Position numbers and translations under genes: made by a program
Assembly (NCBI GenBank): GCA_001643675.2
Contig: LSRY02000041.1
Location: 567,501 to 631,500, forward strand
Length of the DNA: 64,000 nt
Reading direction: 5' to 3'
DNA from: Monocercomonoides exilis
Lineage: Eukaryota > Preaxostyla > Oxymonadida > Polymastigidae
Shown here: positions 10,424 through 23,349 of the stretch, piece after piece
Numbering within the stretch: position 1 is the first letter of the stretch
Layout of the letters: each line of letters starts with the position of its first letter
Notes under the pieces: generated by a model
Databases searched by the model: none
Told to the model about the DNA's origin: nothing
The model's input: only the letters and a program-made list of their open reading frames with translations

Positions 10424-12640
10424 TTGCGGAAAAAATCGAATGTTCTCGAACGATTTTGGAAAAATCAGATATGCTTCATATGCCAAAACACAGCCGAATG
10501 CCAAAGATGCATATGCATGCAGAACAAACGAAAGTTATCTCTACAGCGCCATCAGCCGTTGTTTGATACCGCCTGTTCATGTAATGTGATTGATATTGAG
10601 ATGCCCAAAGGAACAATTACTGAAATCAAAAGTTAGGATTGGGGCGACAATACTCATACATTATACGGCCAAAGTATTTTTTCAACAACCGTGCAGACAG
10701 AATTCGATGAATCAGGTTTGTCTCTATTTTCAGTCACGGCAGGCACATTATCTGTTAGAGATCTTCCCTTTGTGCATGACTCGGCACATGCAAATAATTG
10801 CGACTCAAAGATATTCGAAATTACTGGAGCTGGAGAGATGAAAATAAGCAATCTGAACATATCTGCTGAAAGTTACACTCAACAGAAACAGCATTCACTA
10901 CAGAGCTGATCAATGTTCAGAATGGGTTGTTGCAAATGGTAAACAAAAATAATGCAAAACCTGTATCCACAACTTAATAATTTTCGCTATTGTCAACACA
11001 AGAGATAACTTTTTCATTTGCTGAGTGCATTTTATGGAATTGAAAGAACAATCACAAACCACTAAATGGGTATGGGAAGAAGGAAAGAAATAGATAAATT
11101 CACAGAATTCCCAGAAGCAGATGATGAATGAGAAGGAGCTTTTTCATTGCAGTTGTTGGTTGGCGCATCGATTCCGAGAGGTGCATTCCACTCGAAAAAG
11201 CCAGAAGCCAAGCAGATGCCGAAGGTGCAGAATAAGACGAGGGAGCGAGTGTGAGCAAAGCAGAAATGCAAGTGGGGTATTGAAGGAGGTAATTTTCGAT
11301 GTCATTTCGATGCCAACTTGCAGGAGATACGACGTCCACCGGAACGCAGATGATTCCTTTAGTAAAGCTAACCTGCCCACAAACACACAATGCGAAACAC
11401 TCATAACCCCAATCATCCCTTTCTTCTTTCACACTGACAAAAACGTAAATGTTGCATCCCGCAGAGCTATCGACGGCACGCATTCCGGCGGAACAACAGA
11501 CACAACAGCTACAAACTCATCCATCGTCTATCTTTGCATGTCCGAGTTCAAATGCAACAATACCACATTCTACCACAAGCATCAATTCGATTGACCTTCT
11601 CTCCTTTCCTCCGTCTTTTCAATAACCCGTCTTCTTCTGATGCCCTTCATTTCCGTCTCCTTCTTCCAAAACGGCCACATCTCCTCATTTTCCTCAAAAA
11701 CATTTGCACATCTTCGATTATCATAAACCGCACCAACTCGCTTTTCTTCTGCACCACCTGCTTATCCTCCGGCGATATGCGCACATAGTCCCCAAGCCCT
11801 TGCCTCGGCACCGCCACCACTACCCATATCTGTAATGATTTTGTCTCCACATTTCTCCCGGATAGTCGACAGCCACTTCACCAGCAACCGCAGCAGCCCA
11901 GTCTTCATCATCATCAGCGTCAGCTTCATTGGAACAGAAGACCAAGGTGTGAATCGCATCAGAAGAGCATACACTGTTCGAACGTCATCTTCCATATCAG
12001 CTCAAACATTGTACTTATCAGCCATTTTATCGCCATTGACTCCGCTGGAGAAGGTAATAAACAAGCCAAAGATGAGCCTGTCCAAGATCCACATGAAGAC
12101 GTCATTAGCCAATTCGAATTTTCCCGATTTCTTCGATCTATCATCTGCTCAAGAAGCATGTGCGATCGCTGTTCAACAGTCACCTTCCATGCCCCTTTCC
12201 TTTCTCCAGGAGGAACTACAGCAGGCATCCAGCATTTCAGCTTTTTCTTTGGTAGAAGCGCGGAGATAGCATCACAATCCGCATAATTATCAATATCGGC
12301 AACGAAAATTCAAGCAAATTGTTGGTCGACTGGTACGGAATTTAGTCCGGTGATGAAAAGATCCGTTTAATCACAAATTACTATGCCAACGAAGCTAAGA
12401 GCGACTGATCAGAGTTATCCAGAAGTGCTGAAAGCATTGTTGAAAATTCCACATCATGTACCCATGCAACGCCCCTGTTCATAACTGCACGTTGCGCTAC
12501 AACATATCCCCGCAGTGAATTTGTCTCCCTTTGTGACGACTTCTTTTGATTTGCATTCACCCCCATCCGCAACAGGCACAACAATCCACCACCACCTTTC
12601 AATGAAGCTAATCGCTGCTACAGACGTGTATGAACCCGCC
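10424..12640 (+). pseudogene. Relic of a beta-helix surface-protein gene
   Basis: This block is visibly less AT-rich than its surroundings. From 10424 to about 10909 one plus-strand frame reads like the beta-helix family. It contains 'LFSVTAGTLSVRDLPFV' and 'IFEITGAGEMKISNLNI', matching the alternating hydrophobic strands of the 30-42 kb gene, with an in-frame TAG at about 10634-10636. After that the coding signal jumps frames repeatedly (for example 'MSEFKCNNTTFY' near 11535) and no long frame survives, so several indels are needed. No signal peptide, membrane segment or kinase part is recognisable. Family membership is inferred from pattern rather than alignment. Confidence 0.5.
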
Positions 12641-15089
12641 TATTCTGAGACATCCAAATGAACTCATACAAATGCGGTACGTAACGACAATGATTGCTCA
12701 TCGCCTGCCACATTGTTCTCTTCTTTTCACTGCCTGGGGAATGGCGAAGCTGACAAGAATGTGGAATATATATAGAAAAAGATGAAAAAAGTTAGAATAA
12801 ACAATATGGCCTGCAGTTTTATGTATAATGGAAGTTAGAAAATATGCTCAAATTCATTTTCTTTTGCTTTTTTGTTGATCACTTCAATTATAAAAATGAA
12901 CTCGACTTATCGATTATGAATTTGTTTTGTTCTCACTTTTATTCACAATGATCTTAACTTTCATTTTGTAAAAATAGAAAATAAGTTTATTTATAACAAA
13001 AGTTGATAACTATTCATTTCATTAAATGCGGAAAACTTGAAAAACTGAAAAAAGTAATATTTTCATAACCAACGGATATAAAGTTAACACTTAATCAATT
13101 CATATGAATATCATGAATGCATTAGGAAGGGTTGTTATTTTTTTCATAAAAGAAAGCAAAACTCATTGTATTGAAGAAGAAAAAAAGGTGAAATAAAAAC
13201 TGTGCGAGTTTTAGCAAAGTTACATGAATAAACAATTAAACTTCAAGTAATGCGTTATACATTTAGTTTTCATTATGATATAAAAAAATACAAAAACATT
13301 AAAAGTCGATGAAGGGAAATAATGAGCGAATGAATTTTTCGATATTTAATTACGTATTAACGTAATTTTTTTAATTTTTGTGGGACAGATCAGGCTAAAA
13401 AAAAGTGATTTTTCAAAAATTTTCACCCATATGTATTTTTATTTTATTGAAATTAAAAACAAAAGGTAGTTTTCAATAATCATATTGCAAATTATTCAAC
13501 AATAATCAACAAAATTTTTATTGATCGATTGATTCAATTCTTTATCGAATAACATCAAACAAAGAACCAAATTTATTTTCTTTATGAAACATGAAATGTC
13601 TTGCATTTTTGAAAATTAACAAACCAGTTATTAAAATTGAACAATTAAAAAGAATTTTAATTCTCATTTTCCATCAACGATAGGCTTGCTTATTTATCTG
13701 TTCCCAAAAAACAAATTGGCACCATTATTTTCTGGTTCCCGAGAGAATTTTTGAAATAAATTAAATTCAGTCCAAACAGGAAATAATCGCATTCGTTTGT
13801 TAACAAATTTTTATATGAAAGATCATTTTTTTTTCATTTTTTTAAATTCATTTTCGATCGCAAATAATCACAGGGCTTGCTGTAATGCAAATAATTCACA
13901 TTTGTGAAAATAACAACAATTAGTTTCAATCTTTTCTGCGTTATTCCACTTTCAGTTTTCCTTTTCAATAGATACAATGCAGATTAAGTTGGGAAATTTG
14001 AATTGATTGAGGTTTTTTTAATAAACCTCAATTTATTTGAATTCATACCACGCAATTCAAATTAAAGCACAAAATTTTAAAATCACCATCCTAATTCAAA
14101 TTAGAAAAGATCATTTAAATTGATTTTCATTAGGGGAATGAAACGAATTTTGAGAATTATTTTTTGTTTTTAATGTTATTCGTTGAACAATTAAGATAAC
14201 AGTTTTTCATCATTTTTTGCGAAAAACAGTTGTTTTCATATTCATAAGATTATTCTCATCAAAATTGTTTTTCAAACTTCTTGACAAATATATTGTTAAA
14301 GACTTTTTCTTGAAATAACAGGAAACAATCTTGTAATTATATCAATTAACATTTTTTTTTAACAATTCAATAACTTCTATTTGAAAAGAATGTCAAATGA
14401 AAATTCTATTTCATCAGAAGGAATCAATATAAAAAACATTATGAAATTAAAGTTTATGAACAAAAAAATGAATTCATTTATTAAAAAACAATAAAGTGTT
14501 CATAAAAAACAGAAAGCAGAAATAAGAAATGAATAAAAAATCAAATAATAACCTTTATTCATTATGCTAATTCTTGTCTCGGAAATGAACATGTTTTCAA
14601 AGAATTGAATTCCGTCAAGAGCCTTTTATCATTTTAAGATTAAATGTAATTATCTCTGTGAGATTCAGCAAGCTTTCAAAAACGCTTCGAAAAAAAACTG
14701 TTTCGAAAGGGCTGATATGAAAAACAAATCATTAAATTTGAAAAAATACTTCACAGATATATTCGTCCTTAAAACCGATATGTAAAATAGTTCTTGTTCA
14801 TCAAGGTTTTCAATGAAAATGTTTCTAATTTAAAAATTATATAATTCAAAGATATATCGAGATTAAAACGTTCATCAAAATTTCAAAAAAGAATGGTTAA
14901 AATTTTAACACTTTTAGAAAATTTTCACACAAAAACATACAATTTTTGTGTTTCCAAAAATTATTCACAGTAAATGAAAAAGATAATGTTAAAAATAACT
15001 GAAAAGAATATTTATCTCAAAAAAATTACAACCAATTTTCTTTCAACAGTTGATCTTCTAATATTTGTCGAATAATAATCAAATTCATA
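12641..15089. other. AT-rich gene-poor stretch with repeat remnants
   Basis: No gene is supported. Around 13400-13430 lies the inverted partner of the 9773 sequence. Around 13690-13760 lies a diverged relative of the foldback-element end (TTTATCTGTTCCCAAAAAAC... versus TTTATCGGTACCAAAAAAAT...). The rest is AT-rich DNA with short homopolymers. Confidence 0.55.
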
Positions 15090-16977
15090 TTATTTGGAGG
15101 CTTTCCTAATCATTTTTCTTTCCATACTTGCCCTTGCATTTATTTCTTGAATCAATTTCCTTTCCTTTTCTTTTCTATTTGAGAACTCCTCCACTTTTCT
15201 GTAGAAAATGCCATCATCTGCTTCTAAAGAATTGCTGTCGATCACAATATTCGTTAGCCAACAGGCGATTTTTGCATCAGATGAAAAAACTTCTCGAGAT
15301 CCAGTGTATTTATCTGATAAGCGTAGCCATAATCTCTTCAATCGAACGAAAAACCACTCCACAGGAATTCTGTGCTTGGCAACTTTTTTATTGTATATTT
15401 CTGCTTCTTTCGTAGACATAACACTCGTTCCAGCTTTTGAAGACGTGGATCCTGATTGAGTTGAGTTCACCATAACAGCAGCGGGAACAACTTGAAGGTC
15501 TTCCGTCGGAAAAGAAATTGATGAAAGTTGGGAGGAAGTTGAATTTGAAGATAGCAATGGTGAAACAGATGGAGATGAAAATGAAGGCTGAGAAGATGAG
15601 AAAGAAGAAGGCTGAGAAGATGAGAGTGTCTGAATGGATTCTAATTCTGTAAGTTGGGATTCTTTTTCATTCAAAGTTTTTATAGCTTTGTGTATTCTTT
15701 TAATGGGAGTGATAACGTTGATATCAATAAAATGGCCTTGATACCCCTTATCGGCCATGATTGACCAACTATCGTTTTGATCGTGAACTGAATTTCCAAT
15801 CTTTTCTTCTTCTGTTTTTTTTAAATATTCGATATACCTATGCTTGCCACTTCTGAAAAGTGAAACATCATGAAAACCACCAGGAACTGAGTCCGAAACA
15901 AACAACGCTTTGAATGGAGGCCAGGCTGATACCGCGACTTCAAATTTCATGCTATAAGAGTTGTGGTGCCCATCAAACAATTGTCTTGCATCATCAAAGT
16001 CACCAACCGGAACAGAACATCTGACCGTGGTTGCGTCAACAAGCAAGGCGACAGAGGGAAAATCTTCTGAAATGAACTTTGGAGGTCTGGGCGGATTTTT
16101 GAAAATATCGTCCAACACTCGAAGTAAATATGGCCTGATCTCTCGAATGCTGTTGCTGACCATTGTTTCCGATAATCCAAGAAAACCTGCGATGCCTTTA
16201 ACAGTTATCTTGCTCGATAACCATTCTAAGTGAACAACCAATTGATCGTGAATGGAAAGGATTTTCTTTTGCCCTCTTTTTGGAACTGTGCTTATGTAAG
16301 ATGATATTAAATTTCCTAATTCGATAACAGTTTCTTTTGTAATTCTCAGATGTTCATCCTCCTTTTCTTTTAAAAAATCTTTCAAGTAATGATCCATAAC
16401 TTTCATCTTCCTCTTCACTTTCATCTGAACAATAGGCTTGCTCTTCGATGCTTGCAATTTGTGTATCTCTCTTTTTTCTCAAAGATTGAAAATCAGGTTG
16501 GGGTCTCTTTTTTGGTCTCTTTCTTGATGATGATGATGTAATGTGAAAATCCGTGATTGGAGAATTTTTCTGAAACTTCAATAACTGCGAAGATGTTGGA
16601 GAAGCTTTGAAAAATGGAGACGAACACGTTTTTTCGCTGTCTATTGAATTTTCCCTTCCTTCAGTTAAAGAATCATGATCTCGATGAATCGTAGCATTTT
16701 TCCGTTTTATTGGAGTCAAAATTATCGATTCTTCTGAAGAATGTGAACTTCTTTCATTTGATTCAATTATTAAACAGTTTTCTTTTGCATTAATTTCAGT
16801 TTGTCCTGATTGAGATGAATTTTCGCTTCTCTGAACTAATCAATAAATTGTGATGAAAATAAATTTCCGTATTGACAAAAAAAACTAAATCACAAACCTT
16901 CTGTCTTGTATCTCATCACTTGAATGCGATGAACCGAAAAATACCTTGCAGTAAAGTGGAGAAGTTTCTGTGATCAT
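15090..16977 (-). CDS. PIF/Harbinger-like DDE transposase (probably one frame shift or tiny intron)
   Basis: The main frame, 16457-15090, encodes 455 codons ending in TAG/TAA-free sequence to its stop. It has a helix-turn-helix ('GIAGFLGLSETMVSNSIREI', residues ~89-108) and a DDE nuclease fold of the DDE_Tnp_4 type. The three acidic residues are D141 ('LLVDATT'), D236 ('ADKGYQGH') and E367 ('IPVEWFF'), with the 'PGGFHD' motif at 192-197. A serine-rich insert of about 75 residues precedes the final E. Upstream, a second minus-strand frame (16828-16354) supplies an acidic, Ser-rich N-terminus. It joins an inferred exon at 16977-16898 across a GTTTGTG...AG intron. The two frames overlap at 16457-16354 and need a shift: either an indel or removal of a 19-22 nt segment with GT/AG ends. 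All catalytic residues are present. I did not find terminal repeats. Confidence 0.8.
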
Positions 16978-17764
16978 TAACTCAGAAAAAGCGTAACTAA
17001 TATTGGGCGTATCTCGAAAATAACCATTTAAATCAAAAACAATTCCATAGCTTGGAATATTCTCAAAATGTTTATTTGTGCGTGATTTGTTATTGGAGTC
17101 ATTTTATCAAACATCATTTATTTTCGATAAAATTCCAGGTAATTCATTTGAGATTTATTTCTAAATCTCAAAAATGTGAATCCTTGTAAACATGTGAAGA
17201 AGTTTTTATGAATACAGAATGCTTGATGTTCATGTTTTATTCAGAATCGTTTCGAATGATATTGAGCAATTTGCCGTGAAATAAAAAGTTACCTCCTGTT
17301 TCAGGATTCGTTCACTGAAAGTTTTCACAATTAATACTGAAGAATAGCTTGCCATCTGCTGAAGCCTTCTTATTAAGCGAAAGTGATTTGTTGCATGTCC
17401 ATGATACGATGCGGTTGGCAAAATAACAAAAATAGATCCAAAATTTCATGCTTGTATGCATGAATTCAGTTAAATAAATTGCAAGCTGAAAACTAATTTA
17501 GTGTAGCATATTGATTTATTCAAAGATATCAAAGTCAATAACTGTTCAAGTAATTGAATTTTCCAAATGCGATGCAGGTTTCCAACAAATAACTTTTAAA
17601 TTATTGTGAAAACATGGACAAAATTATTAATAAATATAAGATTTCTTAAACGGAATTGCAGCAATCTTCTTTCAGAAAATAAAAAAGCATTGTAATAATG
17701 GTTGTACACATCGAAATGATATTTGATGCTTGTTAAATGATTTGCATTCTGTTGATTCAGCAGT
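16978..17764. other. Intergenic AT-rich stretch
   Basis: No recognisable gene. It separates the Harbinger-like transposase from the truncated end of a beta-helix pseudogene on the same strand. Confidence 0.5.
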
Positions 17765-19539
17765 GATGAGGCGATGTTGGCGATGGTGCAGTTGGTGAGG
17801 GAGAGGGAAAGGGCAGGGGAGGTTGCGGAGGAGAGGACACAGCTTTTGGGAGTAGATGTGGAGGTGATGTCAGTGATGTTGGAGGAGTTGAGGGTGAGGG
17901 GAGATGTGAGGGAGGTGAGGTGGAAGATGCTTTGGCTGTTGAGGGTGAGTTTTGTGATTGCTGTGTGGTTGAGGGTGATGGAGCCAGCAGTGAGGAAGAA
18001 GAGGGGGGTTTTTATTGTTATGGAGGTTGTTCCGGTGATGGTGGTTGTGTTGAGGTTGAGGGAAGGGGAGTTATCGGAGAGGTGGAAGAGGATGGGGGTG
18101 ATGGGATTTGAGGAGTTGAGGGGGATGGTGAGGGCAGAGACTGTGAGGGAGCCCTGGGTCTGTTGGAAGAGGGCAGACGAGGCAGATGGATCTGGGAGTG
18201 GTGAGGGAGATGACGAAGAAGAATTTGTTGAAGAATTCCACTGGAAGCGATGGTGGTGGCAGTTGTACCATTTCCATTGATTTTTGTTTCAGCTGCGCTG
18301 AAAGTGAGTGTTTGAGTTGGAACAAATGTTGAGGTGAGGAGAGTGAGGGAGGCATCTTGTTCATCTGTCATGCATTCAAGAGCATACTCAATTGTGGCGC
18401 ATGGCTTAAGTTGTGTTATTCCACACAAATCAACGTTTGTTCCATTATTTGATACGATTTTATATGTTGTAATGAGAGGGAGCCAGCCATTGTACTCAGC
18501 ATTATCAGCAGTTCCTGCATTCCAGACTCTCTTCGTTAAAGTTGTTGAGCCACATTGCTGGAAATGAGATTGAGTGATACTATTACCGCTGATGAACACA
18601 TCATTCCCCCTGCCATTAGTTGCAGTGTTTCCATCGAAGAAACAGAATGTGATGAATTTTATACTATTCATTCAGGAATATGTGTCTCTGAAAAACATTG
18701 CAGCGCCTCCCCATGAAGTTGAATTTGATGTCAATTTATTATTTATAAACTGGCAATCATTAACCAAAAATTGACTTGGTTTGTTTCCTGGAGGATTATA
18801 AAATGTGAGAGAACCAGCAGCATCACCACCGGAATTTGAGATGCACTTGCATTTGGTGAACAAGAATTGACCGTTTGACGGAAAACCGCCAATCGCAAAA
18901 TACCAACCAGTTCCACACCAATTTGTTATTGAACAATTTTCCACTCTGTTTTCTGAAAATGAATAATCAGAATTTGATTGTGACCCACCAATACAATTTG
19001 CTCCTCCATAAGCAGCAGAACAACTTGTGAAATTGGATTTTGCGATGTCAATTTTCAGCAAGTTATCGCAAAACAACGCTCCTGTATGATCACTTGTTGA
19101 GCAATTGTTGAATGAACAGGAAGTGATTGTGAGATTTGCATTTGCGCAAATAACTATTGGTGCACCTCCATCTCATGATCCACGTCTTGATTATTCCTGT
19201 ACACACCACTCAAAGCAATGGCTACTTGCATAGAATGAAGTCAATCTTCCTGGCGTTTCTCTTTTATTTTCTGATCCTTCGAGTATCATAGAAGTATTTG
19301 GTGTAGAGCTTGCTTGACGAAGAAAGAAGTGTTAAAGACAGAGATAAAAGTGTCGGATCTGTTGACAGAAGAGACAATAGAACAGTTGATGGTGTTTTGA
19401 ACGTGCTGGAAGTGAAAACTGTTGATGGGGACACGAGAGAATAAATGTTAACCACAATTGATATAGAAATTTCGTTTGTGAGTAATTGTTTGGATGAAGA
19501 GGGATAAAAATTAAAACAGGCAAAGGCCAAGAGTTTCAA
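17765..19539 (-). pseudogene. Truncated, frameshifted beta-helix surface-protein gene
   Basis: The minus strand carries a colinear but broken relative of the 30-42 kb surface gene. It starts with ATG at 19539. It passes through segments matching the larger gene's N-terminal unit ('CSFNNCSTSDHTGAL', then 'FITFCFFDGNTATNGRGND', 'VWNAGTADNAEYNGWLP' and 'LCGITQLKPCATIEYAL'). It ends in a Thr/Ser/Leu-rich beta-helix stretch at about 17765. Lesions are a shift near 19285, a TGA or shift near 19165, an in-frame TGA at 18674-18672, and a shift near 18245. The TGA aligns without gaps to a sense codon of the 30-42 kb gene. The downstream modules, membrane segment and kinase-like tail are absent. The stretch 18245-17765 has unusually C-rich third positions (CTC, ACC, TCC). 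Confidence 0.75.
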
Positions 19540-20659
19540 GTGTTGAAGGTATAAAAAATATATTGTGTGATCGGCTTAATAAGAAGAAATAAATCGAAAA
19601 AGTTAAATTTGTAAAATATAGAAATGTTTAATAATCAAAACGAAATCATGAAAAATAACCACATATACCTTTAAACATTTAGTGTTTTAAATATTTCTTG
19701 TTAATGATTTTTAACATTGTTTTTCTACAAGGCGAAAAAAGAAAAACAATTTTGTTTGTAAACTGCTGTTGCTAAAAACGAAGAAAGCAGTAATTACCTT
19801 ATGAGCACTGAATAAAATGGAACAGAAGTTGCCGTTGGTGCAAAAGTTTTAAAGAAACAGTTTGCATTTGCGAAGAAATAAACCAAAAGTTTTCAGAAGC
19901 TTTTATGATTTGTATATTGGGAAAAATGAATATTTAATTGTAATAAACGTACAAACTCTCATTATATAACTCATATCTTCGATTGCATTAGTTAGAATAG
20001 CTTTTTAAACGAATTATCGAATTATTCCATTTTTTCGAAGTTGATTATTGAAAGATCAAAGTTTTTTCAAAAAGAGAATCAAAATAAACTTCAGTATTTC
20101 ATATCAATCTTTTATGCAAATTATTAAATGTTATCTATTTTCATATTTGGAACATTCCTAAGCCTGGGTGTCGTGAAGAAAAAACACCGTCACGTCCGTC
20201 ACCAGTTTTCCACTCACAAAAAAAAAAAGCTTTCAATGGAAAAGAACAACAGAAATATTTTTATTATTAAAAATGTTCATTAAGAAAGTATTTATGAGAT
20301 TTAAAATGAATGATCATGAGATCCCATTACAACATGATTCAAATAACAATGCAAGTTATTTTTTATATTATTCGAAGAAACATGCAATTTTCTTTACGGA
20401 ATTGTGCGAATTTTGAAATTGTTTAGAATATTGTTTGTTTGAATAGCATTTTAAATATTTTCTTTTCATTTTTTGTTTGTTCAATAAGATCAACAAACAT
20501 TGTGCTGTTTCATTGAAATGACAATTTCAAAATACAAATAAATAGAATTTGATCAAAAAAGATCTCAGTGTATCTGTTGATATTTTGTATTTCATGATTA
20601 TTGCATTGATTATTTATTTTTCTTTTTGAAGAATTGTTTTGCGAATTGGAGCATTTCAA
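19540..20659. other. AT-rich intergenic stretch
   Basis: No gene is supported. A CCTGGGTG string at about 20163 followed by a TGAC/GTCA-rich cluster at 20185-20205 resembles, in inverted orientation, the CACCCAGG end near 23597. They may be ends of an old element. Confidence 0.45.
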
Positions 20660-21690
20660 TGAAGGTGGACAGAGAAAGAAAATGGAGGAAATGAATGAAA
20701 TAATTGATGAAATGAATGAAGAAGAATTCAAATCTGTCTTCGCAAAAAAAAAAAAAATGGTTCGATGAAACGGATGAAATGATTAAAGAATAGAAACTAT
20801 CGATGGGAAATGCGATTTTTCTGTTGAAGCATGTTGGATATTGCATTGTTTTGAAAGATATGAGGGTCTTAGGCTTTGGGTTTTCTTCATTGAGCGAAAG
20901 AATGAAAGAGATGATAATTGATGAATATGAGAAGAAAAAAGATGAAAAGCATTTAACCAATCTATGTGAATGTTTTGCTTTGCTGAATGATTAGAAAATC
21001 CTAATGAATTGATATCAATCATTGTGCCTTGCCTTATAAAAGCTGCATTTTGGAAAGAGGAAAACGAAGAAGCTCAAAAAGAAGCGGAAGTGACGTTGCT
21101 TGCGTTGAGCAACATCAAATTTCATGTATGAACATTATTATTTCCTTTTGATATTGTTGTTATTTTCTAATTTCTAATTCGTTTTTTTGGCAAGAACTGT
21201 ATATGAATGAAATCAAAGAGATTATCCTGTTTCATCAGGAACATCACAATCTAACACAACTTGCATGTCAGTCTGCATGGGAGTTTTTGATCAACAGATT
21301 ATCCTGCGACAGATCTTTGGAAGACACAATCGTGAATGAACTGCATTTTGCAAGGGAAGCAGCAAGAGAATTAGAACAGTTGACAAGATGTGTGGATTGG
21401 AAGAGAAAACAAGAGGGGAAAGGAGAGAAATGAGAAAAAGAAGTGTTCATAATTATGAGATTGATCCAAGCTCTGGAGCATTTTTTCACGATTGCAAATT
21501 GTTGAATGAAGAATCAGTTGGATTTATTGGCAGCGTTTTTCAGGTATTTCGAGTTGCGAAGGATGATCACCGAGTTATTAGTTACACATGCATTTATTCC
21601 CAGAGAAATACTGTGGATAGCAGAGCTTTTGAAGTTGAAGACCTGTTAAAGAGTTGCGTGGCTGGCACTGTTTTAAAAGAACCACAATAA
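20660..21690 (+). pseudogene. Decayed member of the CVDWKR helical-repeat family
   Basis: Clearly homologous to the two intact genes at 26.3-29.8 kb. First-exon remnants include 'NAIFLLKHVGYCIVL', 'FSSLSERMKEMI' and 'LTNLCECFALLND'. Second-exon remnants include 'EIKEIILFHQEHHNLTQLA', 'CQSAWEFLINRLS', 'ELEQLTRCVDWKRKQ' and 'VFRVAKDDH'. An inferred intron (GTATGAAC...GGCAAG) sits at the same place as in the relatives. Lesions are TAG at 20791-20793, which aligns to a sense codon of the 28.5-kb gene, a small deletion and shift near 20991, TGA at 21431-21433, and at least one later shift. Confidence 0.8.
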
Positions 21691-22297
21691 TTAACACTAA
21701 ATAACAAAATGGTACGTTAATGAATTGAATTGTTTGTATTTCTTTTTGAAACTTTTTTGAAGATTGGATAAAAATACAGATAAAGAAATGGAAAAAGCAA
21801 AAAGGAAATATTTGTAAAGGAATAAGAAAAATATTAATGTGCAATCATTTTGTTTCATGAAATTCTTCATTAATTACAATAAAATTTGAGGGCTTTGATT
21901 TTTCGTTTATTTTTATTGACCATTTTATGAAAGAGTAATGAATAGAGAAATTTTTCATTTTGAACTCAATCTTTTTATATTTCACAAAATAGAAAACAAG
22001 GAATATTTTCAAGCCTTTTTCTATTCTGTTCAGTCAATAATTTTCTTTAACAAAATAATGTGAATCGAAAAATATAGACAAATCCTTTATATGTTTCTAT
22101 TTTTAGAATTTTTTCTACAAAAATCTTCTTCCAAAGACTTATCTGCATGTCAGTTTTATTTAAAACATGGATAATATCTCGTTTTCTCGTCATTTCAAGA
22201 GTTATCTTCTTCTTTTCTTTTTCAAGTTTGTGTTCATCTCACCTCCTCATTTATTTCGCATCAAAAACTGAAATTTCAAACAACTTCAGAAGAGAGT

Positions 22298-22566
22298 TGG
22301 GGCAAAATTTTTTGCTTCAGGCATTTTTATTGAAAAATTATGCACTTTTTATTGACTTTTTTCGATCAAAAAACATGGAAAAATAGTTTTATTTTTTGAC
22401 TTTCGTGAAATGTTGAAAAACTTGATGTTTTGATTTCAACGATGCATGTTTACGAATCTGAAAATCAAATTCATTTAAAAATCAAAGAAGGCGAAATAAA
22501 GTTATGAGCAAGACAATTATTCAGTTCCTTGTGCATAAAAAGCTTGAAAGTCCGTATTTTCCCCCA
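22298..22566 (+). repeat. Dispersed repeat, copy 2
   Basis: Direct copy of 8138-8406 with the same landmarks in order and nearly the same length. The differences are scattered substitutions and small indels. The flanks outside the two intervals do not match, so these are the shared boundaries. Confidence 0.75.
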
Positions 22567-23349
22567 GTTATTGGAAGAGGATAAAACCTGATCGCAAAAA
22601 ATAAAAGTTGATGATAAAAAGTTATGAAGGAATATGAAAAAAAAACCTATTCTATAAATGTGGAGAAAAATATCTATGCTGATGAGAAAAAAAATTGCAA
22701 TTTGTCCGAAAGACAAATATTAAATATACAAAATGTTTAAAATTAAAATGGATAGAAATGTTTCTTTTGAAAATCCTTTATCTTATACAAATCATCAAAC
22801 TTATGTTTTGCAAACAACAATTTTGATCAATCTGAGTTTTTACATATGTCAGTTCAAACATCTCATTGCTGATCTGCAAGTGATGCTTTGCAGATTATCA
22901 AAGGAAAATATGTTATCAACATTTTTTAATATGTGTTTAGCTTTTGAAAACTTTGATGAAATACATTCATCTGTAGTTAAGCGGTGTAATTTGAAATGGA
23001 TCAGAATTTTCAAATGATATCATTGATGACATAAATACTCCATGCAAGATCTTTAAACATTTTGAAAATGAATTTTTCCAAATAAGATTTAAAATCAAAA
23101 AATTTTTCGCGTAATTCAAACCAAGTCAATATTCTCTATTCCAACGTTTGAGTTATCGTGAAAAACGATAAATAGTATGTTGAAGAAGATTTTACAGATT
23201 TGTCATTTTTTCTTTAAAAAAAATATTTTAATTATCATAATTAATAAGTAAATTTTTGGTTGTTTTATTAGAATAACAAAATCGAGACTTACTTTTAATA
23301 TTTCTTATTAAAATTATTCTATTGCTCATTCTTTCGACTTTTTCAAATA

